Part shown: positions 31,370-39,318 of the stretch, one piece after another | Numbering within the stretch: the first letter of the stretch is position 1 | Layout: each line of letters begins with the position of its first letter | Assembly: GCA_035279525.1 (NCBI GenBank) | Contig: DATEHQ010000016.1 | Span: 1-39,898, forward strand | Reading direction: 5' to 3' | Length of the DNA: 39,898 nucleotides | Source of the DNA: DATEHQ01 sp035279525 | Lineage (GTDB): Bacteria; Chloroflexota; Dormibacteria; Dormibacterales; Dormibacteraceae | Notes under the pieces: generated by a model | Database searches by the model: none | Told to the model about the DNA's origin: nothing | Seen by the model: only the letters and a program-made list of their open reading frames with translations | Translations under genes and position numbers: made by a program

Positions 31370-31881
31370 ACCAGGCCGACCGCCGCCTGCGCGCCCTGCT
31401 GCTTGAGCGCCTCGTTGACCGCGGAAAGGACCCGGTTGGCGGCGTGGGCCGTGCCCGCGACGTCGGTGTCGGGGAGGATGGCGAGGAGCTGGGGCGGCGT
31501 CCGGCCCATCACGCCCGGCGTGTCCACGTCGCGAACGGTGCTGGCCAGAGCCGCGGCCATCGTCTTGAGCGCCTCGTCGGTTGAGCTGCCTCCGTTGGCT
31601 TCGACCAGCAGCACGCCGAGGTTGCGCTGATAGCGGTGAGCCCGCGCAAGCTCATCCTCGAGCACGGGCCTCACGAAACGGTCGTTGAACAGTCCCGTCG
31701 TGCGATCGACGATGTGCAGGGGCTCGGCCTGAGGGTCGTCCGTCTTGACCCCACAGGTGGGGCAGAAAACAGCGGCGTTCGGCAAGGGCGATCCGCATGC
31801 TTGGCATGTCTGCGCTTCGGGCCGGCGGCGGAGAAAATCGCCAATCGGCATTCGGTAAAGCCTATCAGTCGGGTTTGGCAT
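31267..31881 (-). CDS. Zinc-ribbon protein with degenerate GGDEF domain
   Basis: A 204-residue protein. A zinc ribbon (C26, C29, C40, C43) is followed by a GGDEF-like domain: DRTTGLFNDRFVRPVLEDELARAHRYQRNLGVLLVEANG matches the DxLTGLxNRR entry of diguanylate cyclases. The catalytic R-x-GGDEF-x-x-x-L is replaced by RTPPQLLAIL at 127-136, so cyclase activity is not expected. It may be a binding or scaffold domain. No membrane segment. It overlaps the phosphatase gene downstream. Confidence 0.72.
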   Translation of the reverse strand: MPNPTDRLYRMPIGDFLRRRPEAQTCQACGSPLPNAAVFCPTCGVKTDDPQAEPLHIVDRTTGLFNDRFVRPVLEDELARAHRYQRNLGVLLVEANGGSSTDEALKTMAAALASTVRDVDTPGVMGRTPPQLLAILPDTDVAGTAHAANRVLSAVNEALKQQGAQAAVGLVCIRPGQRVRAGAVIESAGRSLRSGRPEMMGKPA

Positions 31882-32022
31882 GCCCTGATCGGTCCCTTAA
31901 CAGCCTGGGTTGATGCAACGCTTTTCGAATCGTACGGTTCGGGACGGCGTGTCGGTTGGGGGTGGGAACCGGCGGGAGGAGGGTGGGCCCGCGAAAAGAG
32001 TCTCTTCTTTGACGGCGGTGGA

Positions 32023-32361
32023 TCAGCCGACGGCGGCGGCGGCGGTCCTCAGCCAGCTCTCGGCCCAGTCCGACACCGCGGACAGCACCGGCTCGAGTGC
32101 TCTGCCTCGCGCGGTGAGCCGATAGCTCACGCGCACCGGTGGACCTGGGTCGACGAGGCGCTCGACGATACCCTCTGTCTCCAGCTCGCGCAGCCGCTCG
32201 GTCAGGACTCGATCGCTGATGCCGGGGATGCCCGCGAGCAGCTGATTGAAACGCGCGGGTGCAGGAATGAGCGCTTTCACGACCGCCCCGGTCCAGCGCT
32301 TTCCAATCAGCTCTATCGCGCGCTGAAAGGACGCGCTGTAGTCGAGGCCCCCTCCGACCAT
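32023..32361 (-). CDS. HxlR family winged-helix transcriptional regulator
   Basis: A 112-residue MarR/HxlR-type DNA-binding protein. FQRAIELIGKRWTGAVVKAL, FNQLLAGIPGISDRVLTERLRELETEGIVERL and the wing YRLTARGRALEPVL are canonical. The usual cysteine before the first helix, redox-active in some members, is absent. It is transcribed away from a small membrane protein gene. A TAGAAT (32375-32370 on the minus strand) eight bases before the ATG suggests a nearly leaderless, possibly autoregulated message. Confidence 0.92.
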   Translation of the reverse strand: MVGGGLDYSASFQRAIELIGKRWTGAVVKALIPAPARFNQLLAGIPGISDRVLTERLRELETEGIVERLVDPGPPVRVSYRLTARGRALEPVLSAVSDWAESWLRTAAAAVG

Positions 32362-32369
32362 GGGGAGAG

Positions 32370-32375
32370 ATTCTA
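32370..32375 (-). promoter_or_regulatory. Candidate -10 box of the HxlR gene
   Basis: TAGAAT on the minus strand, one mismatch to TATAAT, eight bases before the ATG at 32361. No convincing -35 element. Confidence 0.4.
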
Positions 32376-32412
32376 TTCGCTATCAGGAGTCTCCGAAAGG
32401 ACCGCCCGGGCG

Positions 32413-32444
32413 TTTTCCACAAGAAAATTTTGAGCGGTGGATAA
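32413..32444. other. Facing pair of DnaA-box-like 9-mers around an AT-rich core
   Basis: TTTTCCACA (32413-32421) and, on the other strand, TTATCCACC (32444-32436) each differ from TTATCCACA by one base and face each other across AAGAAAATTTTG-like sequence. This lies in the 144-base gap between the HxlR gene and a small membrane protein. Significance is uncertain; no dnaA/dnaN/gyrB gene is nearby. Confidence 0.35.
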
Positions 32445-32505
32445 CTCTTCTCCTCCGCGATCTCGACCGCATGGCGAGTCGAGGATCGAGGCGTAGACTC
32501 CGCAC

Positions 32506-32781
32506 GTGAGCCTGCTCGTCGACATGATGCATCTCACGGTGATCGTGGCCGGGATCGCCATCGGCGCATGGGCTCTCGTGGGTCTTCGAACGCGACTGCC
32601 ACGTGGACGCTTCGTCCTCTTCGGCGCCGCCTCATCCGGAGCACTTTTTGGCTGCGCCGCGCTCGCAGGTGAGGTCGGCCTCATTCCTCCCGCGGCCTGG
32701 TTCGGGGTCGTGATGGTGGCGATGCTCGTGGCGACGGGAGTCGCGATAAGGTCGCGCGGGCCGGCGGCTCATCACGCCTGA
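32506..32781 (+). CDS. Small membrane protein, unknown function
   Basis: A 91-residue protein with three predicted membrane helices (MHLTVIVAGIAIGAWALVGL, FVLFGAASSGALFGCAALAG, WFGVVMVAMLVATGVAI). It starts at GTG 32506 and is divergent from the HxlR regulator, which often controls its divergent neighbour. No family recognised. The SDR gene follows after 21 bases on the same strand. Confidence 0.6.
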   Translation: MSLLVDMMHLTVIVAGIAIGAWALVGLRTRLPRGRFVLFGAASSGALFGCAALAGEVGLIPPAAWFGVVMVAMLVATGVAIRSRGPAAHHA

Positions 32782-32802
32782 ACGACGCCGTCCAGAAGCT
32801 CG

Positions 32803-33582
32803 ATGGAAGTAAAGGGCCGCGTCGTCGTCGTCACCGGAGGAGCACGCGGCATCGGCCGTGCATTGGCGCGGCGGTTCGCCGTGGAGGGCGCGCAGTCGGT
32901 GGTCGTGGCTGATCTCGACGGCGCCGGTGCGGAGTCCGTCGCTCGCGAGATCGGAGGTCACGCCATCACGTGTGACGTATCAAGCGAATCCGATGTCAGG
33001 GGATTGGTCGATCAGGTCGAGGAGAACCGCGGACCGATCGGAATCTTCTGCAGCAACGCCGGAATCGCGGTGGGCGGAGGGCCGGAGGCCGCTGACGCCG
33101 ATTGGGGCCGGATCTGGTCGGTGAACCTGATGGCGCACGTTTACGTCGCGCGCCACCTCATCCCTCGGATGCTCGAGCGCAAGGAGGGATACCTGCTGGG
33201 CACCGTGTCGGCTGCCGGCCTTCTGAACCACGTGTTCGCCATGCCCTATGGCGTGACCAAGGCCGCCGCCCTATCGCTGTTCGAGTGGCTGGCGATCGCG
33301 CACGGCGACGAGGGGATCCGTGTCTCCTGCCTGTGCCCCCAGGGTGTCAAGACGGACATGCTCGCGGCGGAGCGGCGTGTCGGCCTCGAGTTTCTTACCG
33401 AGGGGGCGCTGGAGCCCGAGGCGGTGGCGGAGGTGGTGGTGCAGGGCATCCGCGACGAGCGCTTCCTGATCCTTCCCCACCCCGAGGTGGCCGAGTACTT
33501 TCGCCGCAAGGCGACAGACTACGATCGCTGGCTCAATGGCATGCGGCGGCTGCGGGCCGGAATCCTATCCGCCTCCGGCTGA
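32803..33582 (+). CDS. Short-chain dehydrogenase/reductase
   Basis: A 259-residue classical SDR. The cofactor loop TGGARGIG is at 11-18, D37 in VVVADLD suggests preference for NAD over NADP, NAG at 85-87, and the catalytic set S136 (TVSAAG), Y149 and K153 (YGVTK) is intact. The C-terminal LILPHPEVAEYFRRKATDYDRWLNGMRRL tail is common in uncharacterised actinobacterial-type SDRs. Substrate unknown. The next gene begins at a TTG three bases after the stop. Confidence 0.93.
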   Translation: MEVKGRVVVVTGGARGIGRALARRFAVEGAQSVVVADLDGAGAESVAREIGGHAITCDVSSESDVRGLVDQVEENRGPIGIFCSNAGIAVGGGPEAADADWGRIWSVNLMAHVYVARHLIPRMLERKEGYLLGTVSAAGLLNHVFAMPYGVTKAAALSLFEWLAIAHGDEGIRVSCLCPQGVKTDMLAAERRVGLEFLTEGALEPEAVAEVVVQGIRDERFLILPHPEVAEYFRRKATDYDRWLNGMRRLRAGILSASG

Positions 33583-33584
33583 CA

Positions 33585-34028
33585 TTGCGCTGGCTGTCGA
33601 TCGCGGCCGGTCTCGCCCTCATCGTGGTCGCATTCGCGGCGGGCTCCCGGGTCGCGGACACCCGCGAAGGCCTCATCGCCGAGGTGGTCGCCCTGCTCGG
33701 TGGGCTGGCCGGATTGAGCCTCCTCCTTTACGGATTGTTCAAGGGCGTCGGCCGCTCCAGGCCGGCCGCCGCCGCGACCAGGCCTGCGCCCGCGGTCTCG
33801 GTCCGGCCGGTACGTGAGCTCGCCGCAGGTGCGACGGGCATCCTGGTGGGGCTGGTCCTGCTGGGCGGCCTGGCGGTCAGCGGGGGCGCGCTGTGGGCTG
33901 GGCTCGGGGCGGTCATCCTGCTGCCGATGCTCGCCGGCAGCATCTACCTCTGTGTCAGGTTCGCGCGGGCGCCGTCACATGACTGGAGGTGGACGATCCG
34001 CGACACCTCACGCGAAGAGAAGCCCTAA
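33585..34028 (+). CDS. Hypothetical multi-pass membrane protein
   Basis: A 147-residue protein with four likely membrane segments (LSIAAGLALIVVAFAAG, EVVALLGGLAGLSLLLYGLF, LAAGATGILVGLVLLGGLAV, LWAGLGAVILLPMLAGSIYL). The frame begins at TTG 33585 right after the SDR stop, which suggests coupling. No known family. Its stop overlaps the convergent PspC gene by four bases. Confidence 0.6.
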   Translation: MRWLSIAAGLALIVVAFAAGSRVADTREGLIAEVVALLGGLAGLSLLLYGLFKGVGRSRPAAAATRPAPAVSVRPVRELAAGATGILVGLVLLGGLAVSGGALWAGLGAVILLPMLAGSIYLCVRFARAPSHDWRWTIRDTSREEKP

Positions 34029-34531
34029 CGCCACCAGCGGCCGCTGCGCACCAGCAGGAATCCACCGACGGCGATCACGAGCACAGGCCACAGCACATCT
34101 GGCCTGACCAGCCCGGAGTTCGACGCAAGCAGGACGGCACCGATCACCACCAGGCCGCCGCCGACCCACAGCGCGACGTCGGTCGAGGCCACGGGCGCCG
34201 TCGCCGGCGAAGCGTTCGGAGAGCTCGTCGAAGTGGCGCCGGCCCCGGTCCCGTTGAGCCACGCCCACGCTCGCCCGACCATCCGCCCCACGTCCGCCGC
34301 GAACGCGTCGAACCCGCCTCGCCGGTTGGCCACGTTTTCGGGATGCTCGGGCATCACGAACCAGAGCACCACGTAAAGAAGCACACCGATGCCCTGCACG
34401 AAGGCAAGGACGACAAAGGCCAGGCGGATCCACAAGGGATCGACGTGCAGGCCGGCGGCCAGGCCGGAGCACACGCCACCGGCGATCCTGTCTGATCCCC
34501 GGTAGAAGCGAGTCTCGGCCGGCGATTGCAT
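34025..34531 (-). CDS. PspC domain membrane protein
   Basis: A 168-residue protein with an N-terminal PspC domain: FYRGSDRIAGGVCSGLAAGLHVDPLWIRLAFVVLAFVQGIGVLLYVVLWFVMPE, i.e. the cytoplasmic turn plus one membrane hairpin. A Ser/Ala/Thr-rich linker and two more membrane helices follow (VALWVGGGLVVIGAVLLA, VLWPVLVIAVGGFLLV). PspC proteins act in envelope-stress sensing. ATG 34531 (MQSPAETRFYRG) is preferred over TTG 34540. It lies 12 bases after folC on the same strand. Confidence 0.88.
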   Translation of the reverse strand: MQSPAETRFYRGSDRIAGGVCSGLAAGLHVDPLWIRLAFVVLAFVQGIGVLLYVVLWFVMPEHPENVANRRGGFDAFAADVGRMVGRAWAWLNGTGAGATSTSSPNASPATAPVASTDVALWVGGGLVVIGAVLLASNSGLVRPDVLWPVLVIAVGGFLLVRSGRWWR

Positions 34532-34543
34532 GGGCGCCAATTA

Positions 34544-35821
34544 TCAGCCTGGACGGCCTGCGGTCCCAGCCAGCACCTCGCCCACCAGGTAGAGCGACCC
34601 GCACACCAGCACGTTTCCGTCAGGCCCGGCCAGCTCCCTGGCCCGCTCCAGGGCGGCCGCGACGGGAACCACGGCGTGAGCGGCCGCGCCATACTCCCTG
34701 GCCAGCTCGGCGGCCCCGACCGCGTGGCCGCCCGCGCTCGCCGGCTCGGTGAAAACCGCGGCATCGGCAGCAAGCGCGCGCAGCGCGCCCAGCAGGTCCG
34801 CCGGACTCCGCTCACTGAGCATGGCGAACACCGTGACCAGGCGCTCCGATCCGATCAGCTCGCGCAACGCCGCCCCGGACTTTCTCAACGCCGCCACGTT
34901 GTGCCCACCGTCGAGGATCACGCGCGGCCGCGAGGCCACGACCTGAAGGCGCCCGGGCCAGATCGTCCTTGCGAGACCGTCTCGCACCGCCGCGTCGCCG
35001 CCCGCATCCACGAGGTGGGCGGCCGCGACCGCCAGGGCGGCGTTGACCGGCTGGTAGTCGCCCAGCAGAGGCAGCCGCAGGTTCCTGTGCTCGAATCCAG
35101 GCCCGAGGACCGAGATCTCGTACCCATCCCAGCCGAGGGACCTGGCTTCGACATGCACCTCGCGGCCGAGCCTCCACAGCGTAGAGCCGGCACGCTCGGC
35201 GAACTGCTCCACGATCCGCAGCGCCGCGCCCTCGCTGCCGGTGATCACGTGGTCGCCCGGCTTGATGATCGCCGCTTTCTCGCGCGCGATCTCCTCGATG
35301 GTGTCACCGAGGTACTTCTGATGATCGAGGTCGACGTTGGTGATGATCGCCACGCCGAGGTCGAGCGCGTTCGTCGCGTCGAGCCGTCCGCCCAGGCCGA
35401 CCTCGCAAACCAGCATGTCCACCCGCGGCGCGAGGTACGCGATCGCCATCGCAGTGAGCATCTCGAACTCTGTCGGCCTGCCCATGTCCACGGCGATTGC
35501 GTCGAACGTGGGGATGAGCTGCTCCAGGACCCCGACGAAATCGACCTCTGAGATCGCATGGCCGCCGGCCTCGATCCGCTCGGTGTACGAAACCAGGTGC
35601 GGCTTCGGCATGAAGCCCGTGCGATGGCCCGCGGCACCGAGGATCGAGGTGAGCCAGGCGCCGGTCGAGCCCTTGCCGTTCGTGCCCGCGATGAGCGCGC
35701 CCCTCAGCCGGCGCTCGGGGTTGCCGAGGCGGTCGAGGATCGCCGCCGTCCGTTGCGTGCCGAACTTCATGGCGAAGCGGCCCTGCTTGGAGATGTAGTC
35801 GAGCGCCTCCAGGTAGGTCAC
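34544..35821 (-). CDS. folC: Folylpolyglutamate synthase/dihydrofolate synthase
   Basis: A 425-residue Mur-ligase-type enzyme that adds glutamate to dihydropteroate or folates. The P-loop GTNGKGST lies at 46-53, PHLVSYTERI near 82, EVGLGGRLDATNAL near 130-143, TNVDLDHQKYLGDTIEEIAREKAAIIKPG (metal/folate region) and ILDGGHNVAALRKS in the C-terminal domain. The GTG at 35821 begins VTYLEALDYI; it is seven bases after the methyltransferase stop. It belongs to a minus-strand run with folD and, farther up, folB. Confidence 0.94.
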   Translation of the reverse strand: MTYLEALDYISKQGRFAMKFGTQRTAAILDRLGNPERRLRGALIAGTNGKGSTGAWLTSILGAAGHRTGFMPKPHLVSYTERIEAGGHAISEVDFVGVLEQLIPTFDAIAVDMGRPTEFEMLTAMAIAYLAPRVDMLVCEVGLGGRLDATNALDLGVAIITNVDLDHQKYLGDTIEEIAREKAAIIKPGDHVITGSEGAALRIVEQFAERAGSTLWRLGREVHVEARSLGWDGYEISVLGPGFEHRNLRLPLLGDYQPVNAALAVAAAHLVDAGGDAAVRDGLARTIWPGRLQVVASRPRVILDGGHNVAALRKSGAALRELIGSERLVTVFAMLSERSPADLLGALRALAADAAVFTEPASAGGHAVGAAELAREYGAAAHAVVPVAAALERARELAGPDGNVLVCGSLYLVGEVLAGTAGRPG

Positions 35822-35828
35822 GCGCGCC

Positions 35829-36848
35829 TCAGGCGGTGACGGCCTCGACCACACCGAACTCGGGATCGAGAGGTATGTGGCGAGTCATCCGCAAACCGGA
35901 TTCGGCAAGGAGCTCGCCGTATTCGGCCGGCGTTCTCTCGCGACCACCGAGCACCACCATCATGTGCAGATCGCTCATCACGGCGCCAAGCGCCGCGTCG
36001 GGGTCGTCGATCCGCTCGGGCATCGTCCTCTCCAGCAGCACCAGCCGCGACCCCTCGCCCATCGCCGAGCGGCACGCGCGCAGTATGTCCATCGCCCTTG
36101 GCTCTTCCCAGTCGTGGACGATCGATTTGAGCATGTAGAGGTCGGCAGGCGATGGGATCGATTCGAAGAAGCTGCCTTCGACCAATTCGACGCGAGCTTC
36201 GAGGCCCGCGCTGCGCATCCTGTCGGCGGCGCCTGCGAGTCCCGGCGCAAGGTCGAACAGGATGCCCGACATCTGAGGCCGAGCCTTGAGGACCGCCTCC
36301 AGCAATGCTCCATTGCCACCGCCGACGTCGACGACGGTCCGCGCATCCGCAAAGTCGTAGCGCTCGACGAAGTTGCGCCCTACCCGTCTCGAGATCTCGA
36401 CCATCGCCGTGTTGAAGTCGGCCGCATCCTCAGGGTCCTCGGCCATCTTCTCCCACCGCGTCATGCCGAAGACGTGGTCGAAAGCGGGCTTGCCGGTGCG
36501 CAGCGTGTAGAGGACTTCGCCCCAGGCCGCATAGCCCTCGCCGCTCAGCATCGTCACCATGTTCCGGAGCCCCGCACGGTCAGCCCGGAAAACCTCGGAG
36601 ATGGCGGTCCCGCGGAAGCGCCCGTCGGAATCCTCGACCAGCACACCCCAGGCGGCCAGCCCGCGAAGCGCACGCCGCAGCGAAGGTGCATGGGTGCCGG
36701 TCGCGGCTGCGAGCTCGGAGGCGCTCCTGGGCCCGTCCGCGACCAGGTCGGGCAGTTTGAGCCGGCACGCGGCGACGAGCAGCTGGTAGGAGCGAAAGCC
36801 GTTCATCAGGCGCCGTGCCTCGAGCATCGGATCGGCTGCCTGCGTCAC
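35829..36848 (-). CDS. O-methyltransferase (acetylserotonin/hydroxyneurosporene methyltransferase-like)
   Basis: A 339-residue two-domain methyltransferase of the Methyltransf_2/AcOMT family. The N-terminal winged-helix dimerisation domain (LVADGPRSASELAAATGTHAPSLRRALRGLAAWGVLVED) is followed by the SAM site VVDVGGGNGALLEAVL near 180 and LKSIVHDWEEPRAMDILR with the catalytic histidine. The GTG at 36848 overlaps the folD stop as GTGA (36848-36845), so the two are coupled. A secondary-metabolite or quinone-type hydroxyl acceptor is likely; its position between folD and folC is unusual. Confidence 0.88.
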   Translation of the reverse strand: MTQAADPMLEARRLMNGFRSYQLLVAACRLKLPDLVADGPRSASELAAATGTHAPSLRRALRGLAAWGVLVEDSDGRFRGTAISEVFRADRAGLRNMVTMLSGEGYAAWGEVLYTLRTGKPAFDHVFGMTRWEKMAEDPEDAADFNTAMVEISRRVGRNFVERYDFADARTVVDVGGGNGALLEAVLKARPQMSGILFDLAPGLAGAADRMRSAGLEARVELVEGSFFESIPSPADLYMLKSIVHDWEEPRAMDILRACRSAMGEGSRLVLLERTMPERIDDPDAALGAVMSDLHMMVVLGGRERTPAEYGELLAESGLRMTRHIPLDPEFGVVEAVTA

Positions 36849-37696
36849 GGCCGCCGCTTCGCCTCGGCCAGATAGGTGTTGCGAATCAGCATCGCGCGCG
36901 TCATCGGCCCGATGCCCCCGGGGTTCGGGGTCAGCCATCCGGCCACCTCGTCGACTCCAGGCCCCAGGTCGCCGACCTGGCGGCCGTCCACCCAGTTCGT
37001 GCTCACGTCGACCACCGCGGCACCCTGCTTGACCATGTCCTTCTGGATCAGTCCCGCCCTTCCGGCGGCGGCGACGAGGATGTCGGCCCGACGTGTGTTC
37101 GCCGCGAGGTCCCTTGTCCGCGTATGACACAGGGTGACCGTGGCGTTTCGCTTCAGCATCAGGAGGGCGAGCGGCTTGCCGACGAGGTTGCTCCGGCCGA
37201 CCACGACGGCGTTCGCGCCCTCGAACTGAACGCCGAATCGCTGCAGGAGCTCGACGACGCCGGCCGGCGTGCAAGGCTCGACGCCGCCCGGCAGGCCGAG
37301 CGCCACGAGCCCGGCGTTGACGGGATGAAAACCGTCGACGTCCTTCACCGGGTCGAGGGCGAACACGACGCGCGGCATGTCGATCTGCTTCGGGGTGGGC
37401 TGCTGGACCAGGACGCCGCTCACCGTGTCGTCGTGGTTCAGCCGATCGACCAGCGCCAGCAGCTCGTCGGTGCTCGTGGCCCGTTGCAGCCGGTGGTCTT
37501 CTGATTCGATCCCGACGCTCCGCGCGTTGCGCTGCTTGAGCTCCACGTAACGGACCGAGGCGGGGTCGTCACCGACCAGGATCGTCGCCAGCCTGGGACG
37601 CGAGCCACCCCGCGCGACGCGCTCGCCCACGAGCTTCGACACCTCGTCGAAGATCTCGCCGGCGACCGCCTTCCCGTCCAGGATCCGGGCCGTCAT
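36845..37696 (-). CDS. folD: Methylenetetrahydrofolate dehydrogenase/methenyltetrahydrofolate cyclohydrolase
   Basis: A 283-residue bifunctional enzyme interconverting methylene-, methenyl- and formyl-THF. Y50-x3-K54 (YVELK) are the catalytic residues; GVLVQQPTPKQID, PCTPAGVVELL, VVGRSNLVGKPLALLML and TPNPGGIGPMTRAML are all signature blocks. The ATG at 37696 is chosen over a start at 37753 because the family begins directly before ARILDGKAVA. Its GTGA overlap couples the O-methyltransferase gene. It fits the C1 theme of the corrinoid cassette. Confidence 0.96.
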   Translation of the reverse strand: MTARILDGKAVAGEIFDEVSKLVGERVARGGSRPRLATILVGDDPASVRYVELKQRNARSVGIESEDHRLQRATSTDELLALVDRLNHDDTVSGVLVQQPTPKQIDMPRVVFALDPVKDVDGFHPVNAGLVALGLPGGVEPCTPAGVVELLQRFGVQFEGANAVVVGRSNLVGKPLALLMLKRNATVTLCHTRTRDLAANTRRADILVAAAGRAGLIQKDMVKQGAAVVDVSTNWVDGRQVGDLGPGVDEVAGWLTPNPGGIGPMTRAMLIRNTYLAEAKRRP

Positions 37697-37798
37697 GTGG
37701 GTATTGTCGGTGCAGAGGCGGAACGGACCGTTGCCTGCTCGCGCGGCGCGCACACTCGCGCGTCGCGACCTAACGATTGCCCGCCTTCGCCAGCGGCG

Positions 37799-38122
37799 CT
37801 ACTTGGTCGGCGACGCCGTGGCCGCCGCGCCCAGGCCGGAGGCGGGACTCTGCACCGGGGCGGCCGTGACCACCGGCGCGCCGCCCTGGGAACCGGGACG
37901 CCCCAGCCAGTCCCACTGGGTGATGCCGATGTAGAGGAAAGCCACCAGGAGCAGGGCGACAGCTCCCATCGCCGCGCCGGTCAGGGCGGGCTGGATGTCG
38001 CCTTCACGCGAGGTCTCCACACCGGCCACCCCCAGGCGACGGCCGCGCAGGACACCTGCCGCCCGGGTCACCAGGAGCAGGATCGCGAATATGACCAGGA
38101 TCGAGATCATCAGGCCGACCAT
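37799..38122 (-). CDS. Small membrane protein, unknown function
   Basis: A 107-residue protein with an N-terminal membrane helix (MISILVIFAILLLVTRAAGVL), a short charged loop, a second helix (GAAMGAVALLLVAFLYIGI) and a Pro/Ala/Ser-rich tail. No family recognised. It lies between larC and folD on the same strand; the 102 bases between it and folD hold no gene, only GC-rich sequence. Confidence 0.6.
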   Translation of the reverse strand: MVGLMISILVIFAILLLVTRAAGVLRGRRLGVAGVETSREGDIQPALTGAAMGAVALLLVAFLYIGITQWDWLGRPGSQGGAPVVTAAPVQSPASGLGAAATASPTK

Positions 38123-38163
38123 GAAACTAGAACGCGCAGGAGGCGGCTCGCCCCCCGAAACGA

Positions 38164-39318
38164 TCAGCCGAGGCCAAGCTCGCGGCGGGCGGCCTCCGAG
38201 ATCACCCGCATCACCTCGGCGAGCGCGACACCATGCTCACGGGAGATGCGCCGGCTGTCCTCGTACTCCGGCGTCACGTCCACCGTTCTGCCGCCAAGCT
38301 CCTTCACCTTCACGCGCGCCGCGCCGAAGCGCGTGTGCACCTCGACGATCCTGCGCGCCGCGATGACGCGCTCCACGCCGGTGAGCCGCACGCCGAGGGT
38401 GGTGCTGTGCCGCAGCACGTGGTCGCTGAGGCGCGCCACAAGCTCTGGCGGTGACATCACGCTCACCACGTGGCCAGGCCGGCCTTTCTTCATGACCACA
38501 GGTGCCACTGTGACGTCCAGCGCACCCGCCGCCATCAGGTCTTCGACCAGCGCGGCCACGGCGTTGGGTGCCATGTCGTCGAGGTTGGTCTCGATGACCG
38601 TGACACCGCCATGCTCGCGCGCCTCGTCTCCGATCCACACGGCGAGCACGTTGCCCGCGGTCTCTCTTGCGCCGACGCCGTAGCCGACTGAACGCAGGGC
38701 CAGCGCCGGCCGCTCGAACTTCGCGCACGCCGCGAGGATCGCGGCGCCCGTCGGTGTCACGAGCTCGCGCTCGCCGTCGACCGGCAGGAGCACCGCGCCG
38801 GTGCCCTCGAGCACGCGCAGGCTGGCCGGCGCGGGGAGCGGCATCCCGTCCTGGCGTCCGCGTGGCGCGGGGAGCGCCGATGCGTAGACCGCGTCCACAG
38901 CGAGCGCGTGCAGGAGCCAGAACGCACCCACCAGGTCCACCACGGTGTCGGCGCCGCCAAGCTCGTGCAGGTGCAGCTCTTCTTCGGGCCGTGCATGAAG
39001 GCGCGCCTCGGCCCGCGCGAGCCGGTCCATTGCGTCGGTCGCGCGAAGCTTGACCTGCGCCGGCGCCTCCGATCCGGCGACCAGCTCGCGAAGCGCGGGC
39101 ACGGTCCTTTCCACTCGCTCCGTGGTCCGCACCACCACGCGCGTGCCGCCGACGTGGCCGCGCGTTTCGTGCCGGACCTCGACCTGCACCTCGTCGCCAA
39201 GGCGCATCGCCTCTACCGCCGCATCGAGCAGCGATGCGTCGGCGCCGGCGTCGACCAGAGCGCCGAGCGTCATGTCGCCGGAGATCCCGGCGAAGCAGTC
39301 GAAGTAGGCGATCGTCAT
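38164..39318 (-). CDS. larC: Nickel-pincer cofactor biosynthesis protein LarC
   Basis: A 384-residue LarC (formerly DUF111) protein, which inserts nickel into the pincer nucleotide cofactor of lactate racemase-type enzymes. MTIAYFDCFAGISGDMTLGALVDAG, HLHELGGADTVVDLVGA, TPTGAAILAA, ETNLDDM and VVMKKGRPGHVVSV are family signatures. The protein is one uninterrupted frame, unlike the frameshifted larC1/larC2 of lactobacilli. LarB, LarE and a racemase are not in this window. The ATG overlaps the folB stop as ATGA (39318-39315). Confidence 0.93.
   Translation of the reverse strand: MTIAYFDCFAGISGDMTLGALVDAGADASLLDAAVEAMRLGDEVQVEVRHETRGHVGGTRVVVRTTERVERTVPALRELVAGSEAPAQVKLRATDAMDRLARAEARLHARPEEELHLHELGGADTVVDLVGAFWLLHALAVDAVYASALPAPRGRQDGMPLPAPASLRVLEGTGAVLLPVDGERELVTPTGAAILAACAKFERPALALRSVGYGVGARETAGNVLAVWIGDEAREHGGVTVIETNLDDMAPNAVAALVEDLMAAGALDVTVAPVVMKKGRPGHVVSVMSPPELVARLSDHVLRHSTTLGVRLTGVERVIAARRIVEVHTRFGAARVKVKELGGRTVDVTPEYEDSRRISREHGVALAEVMRVISEAARRELGLG

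Noticed and set aside
32413..32444. Chromosome replication origin
   Set aside because: Only two imperfect DnaA-like boxes and none of the usual neighbouring genes (dnaA, dnaN, recF, gyrB).
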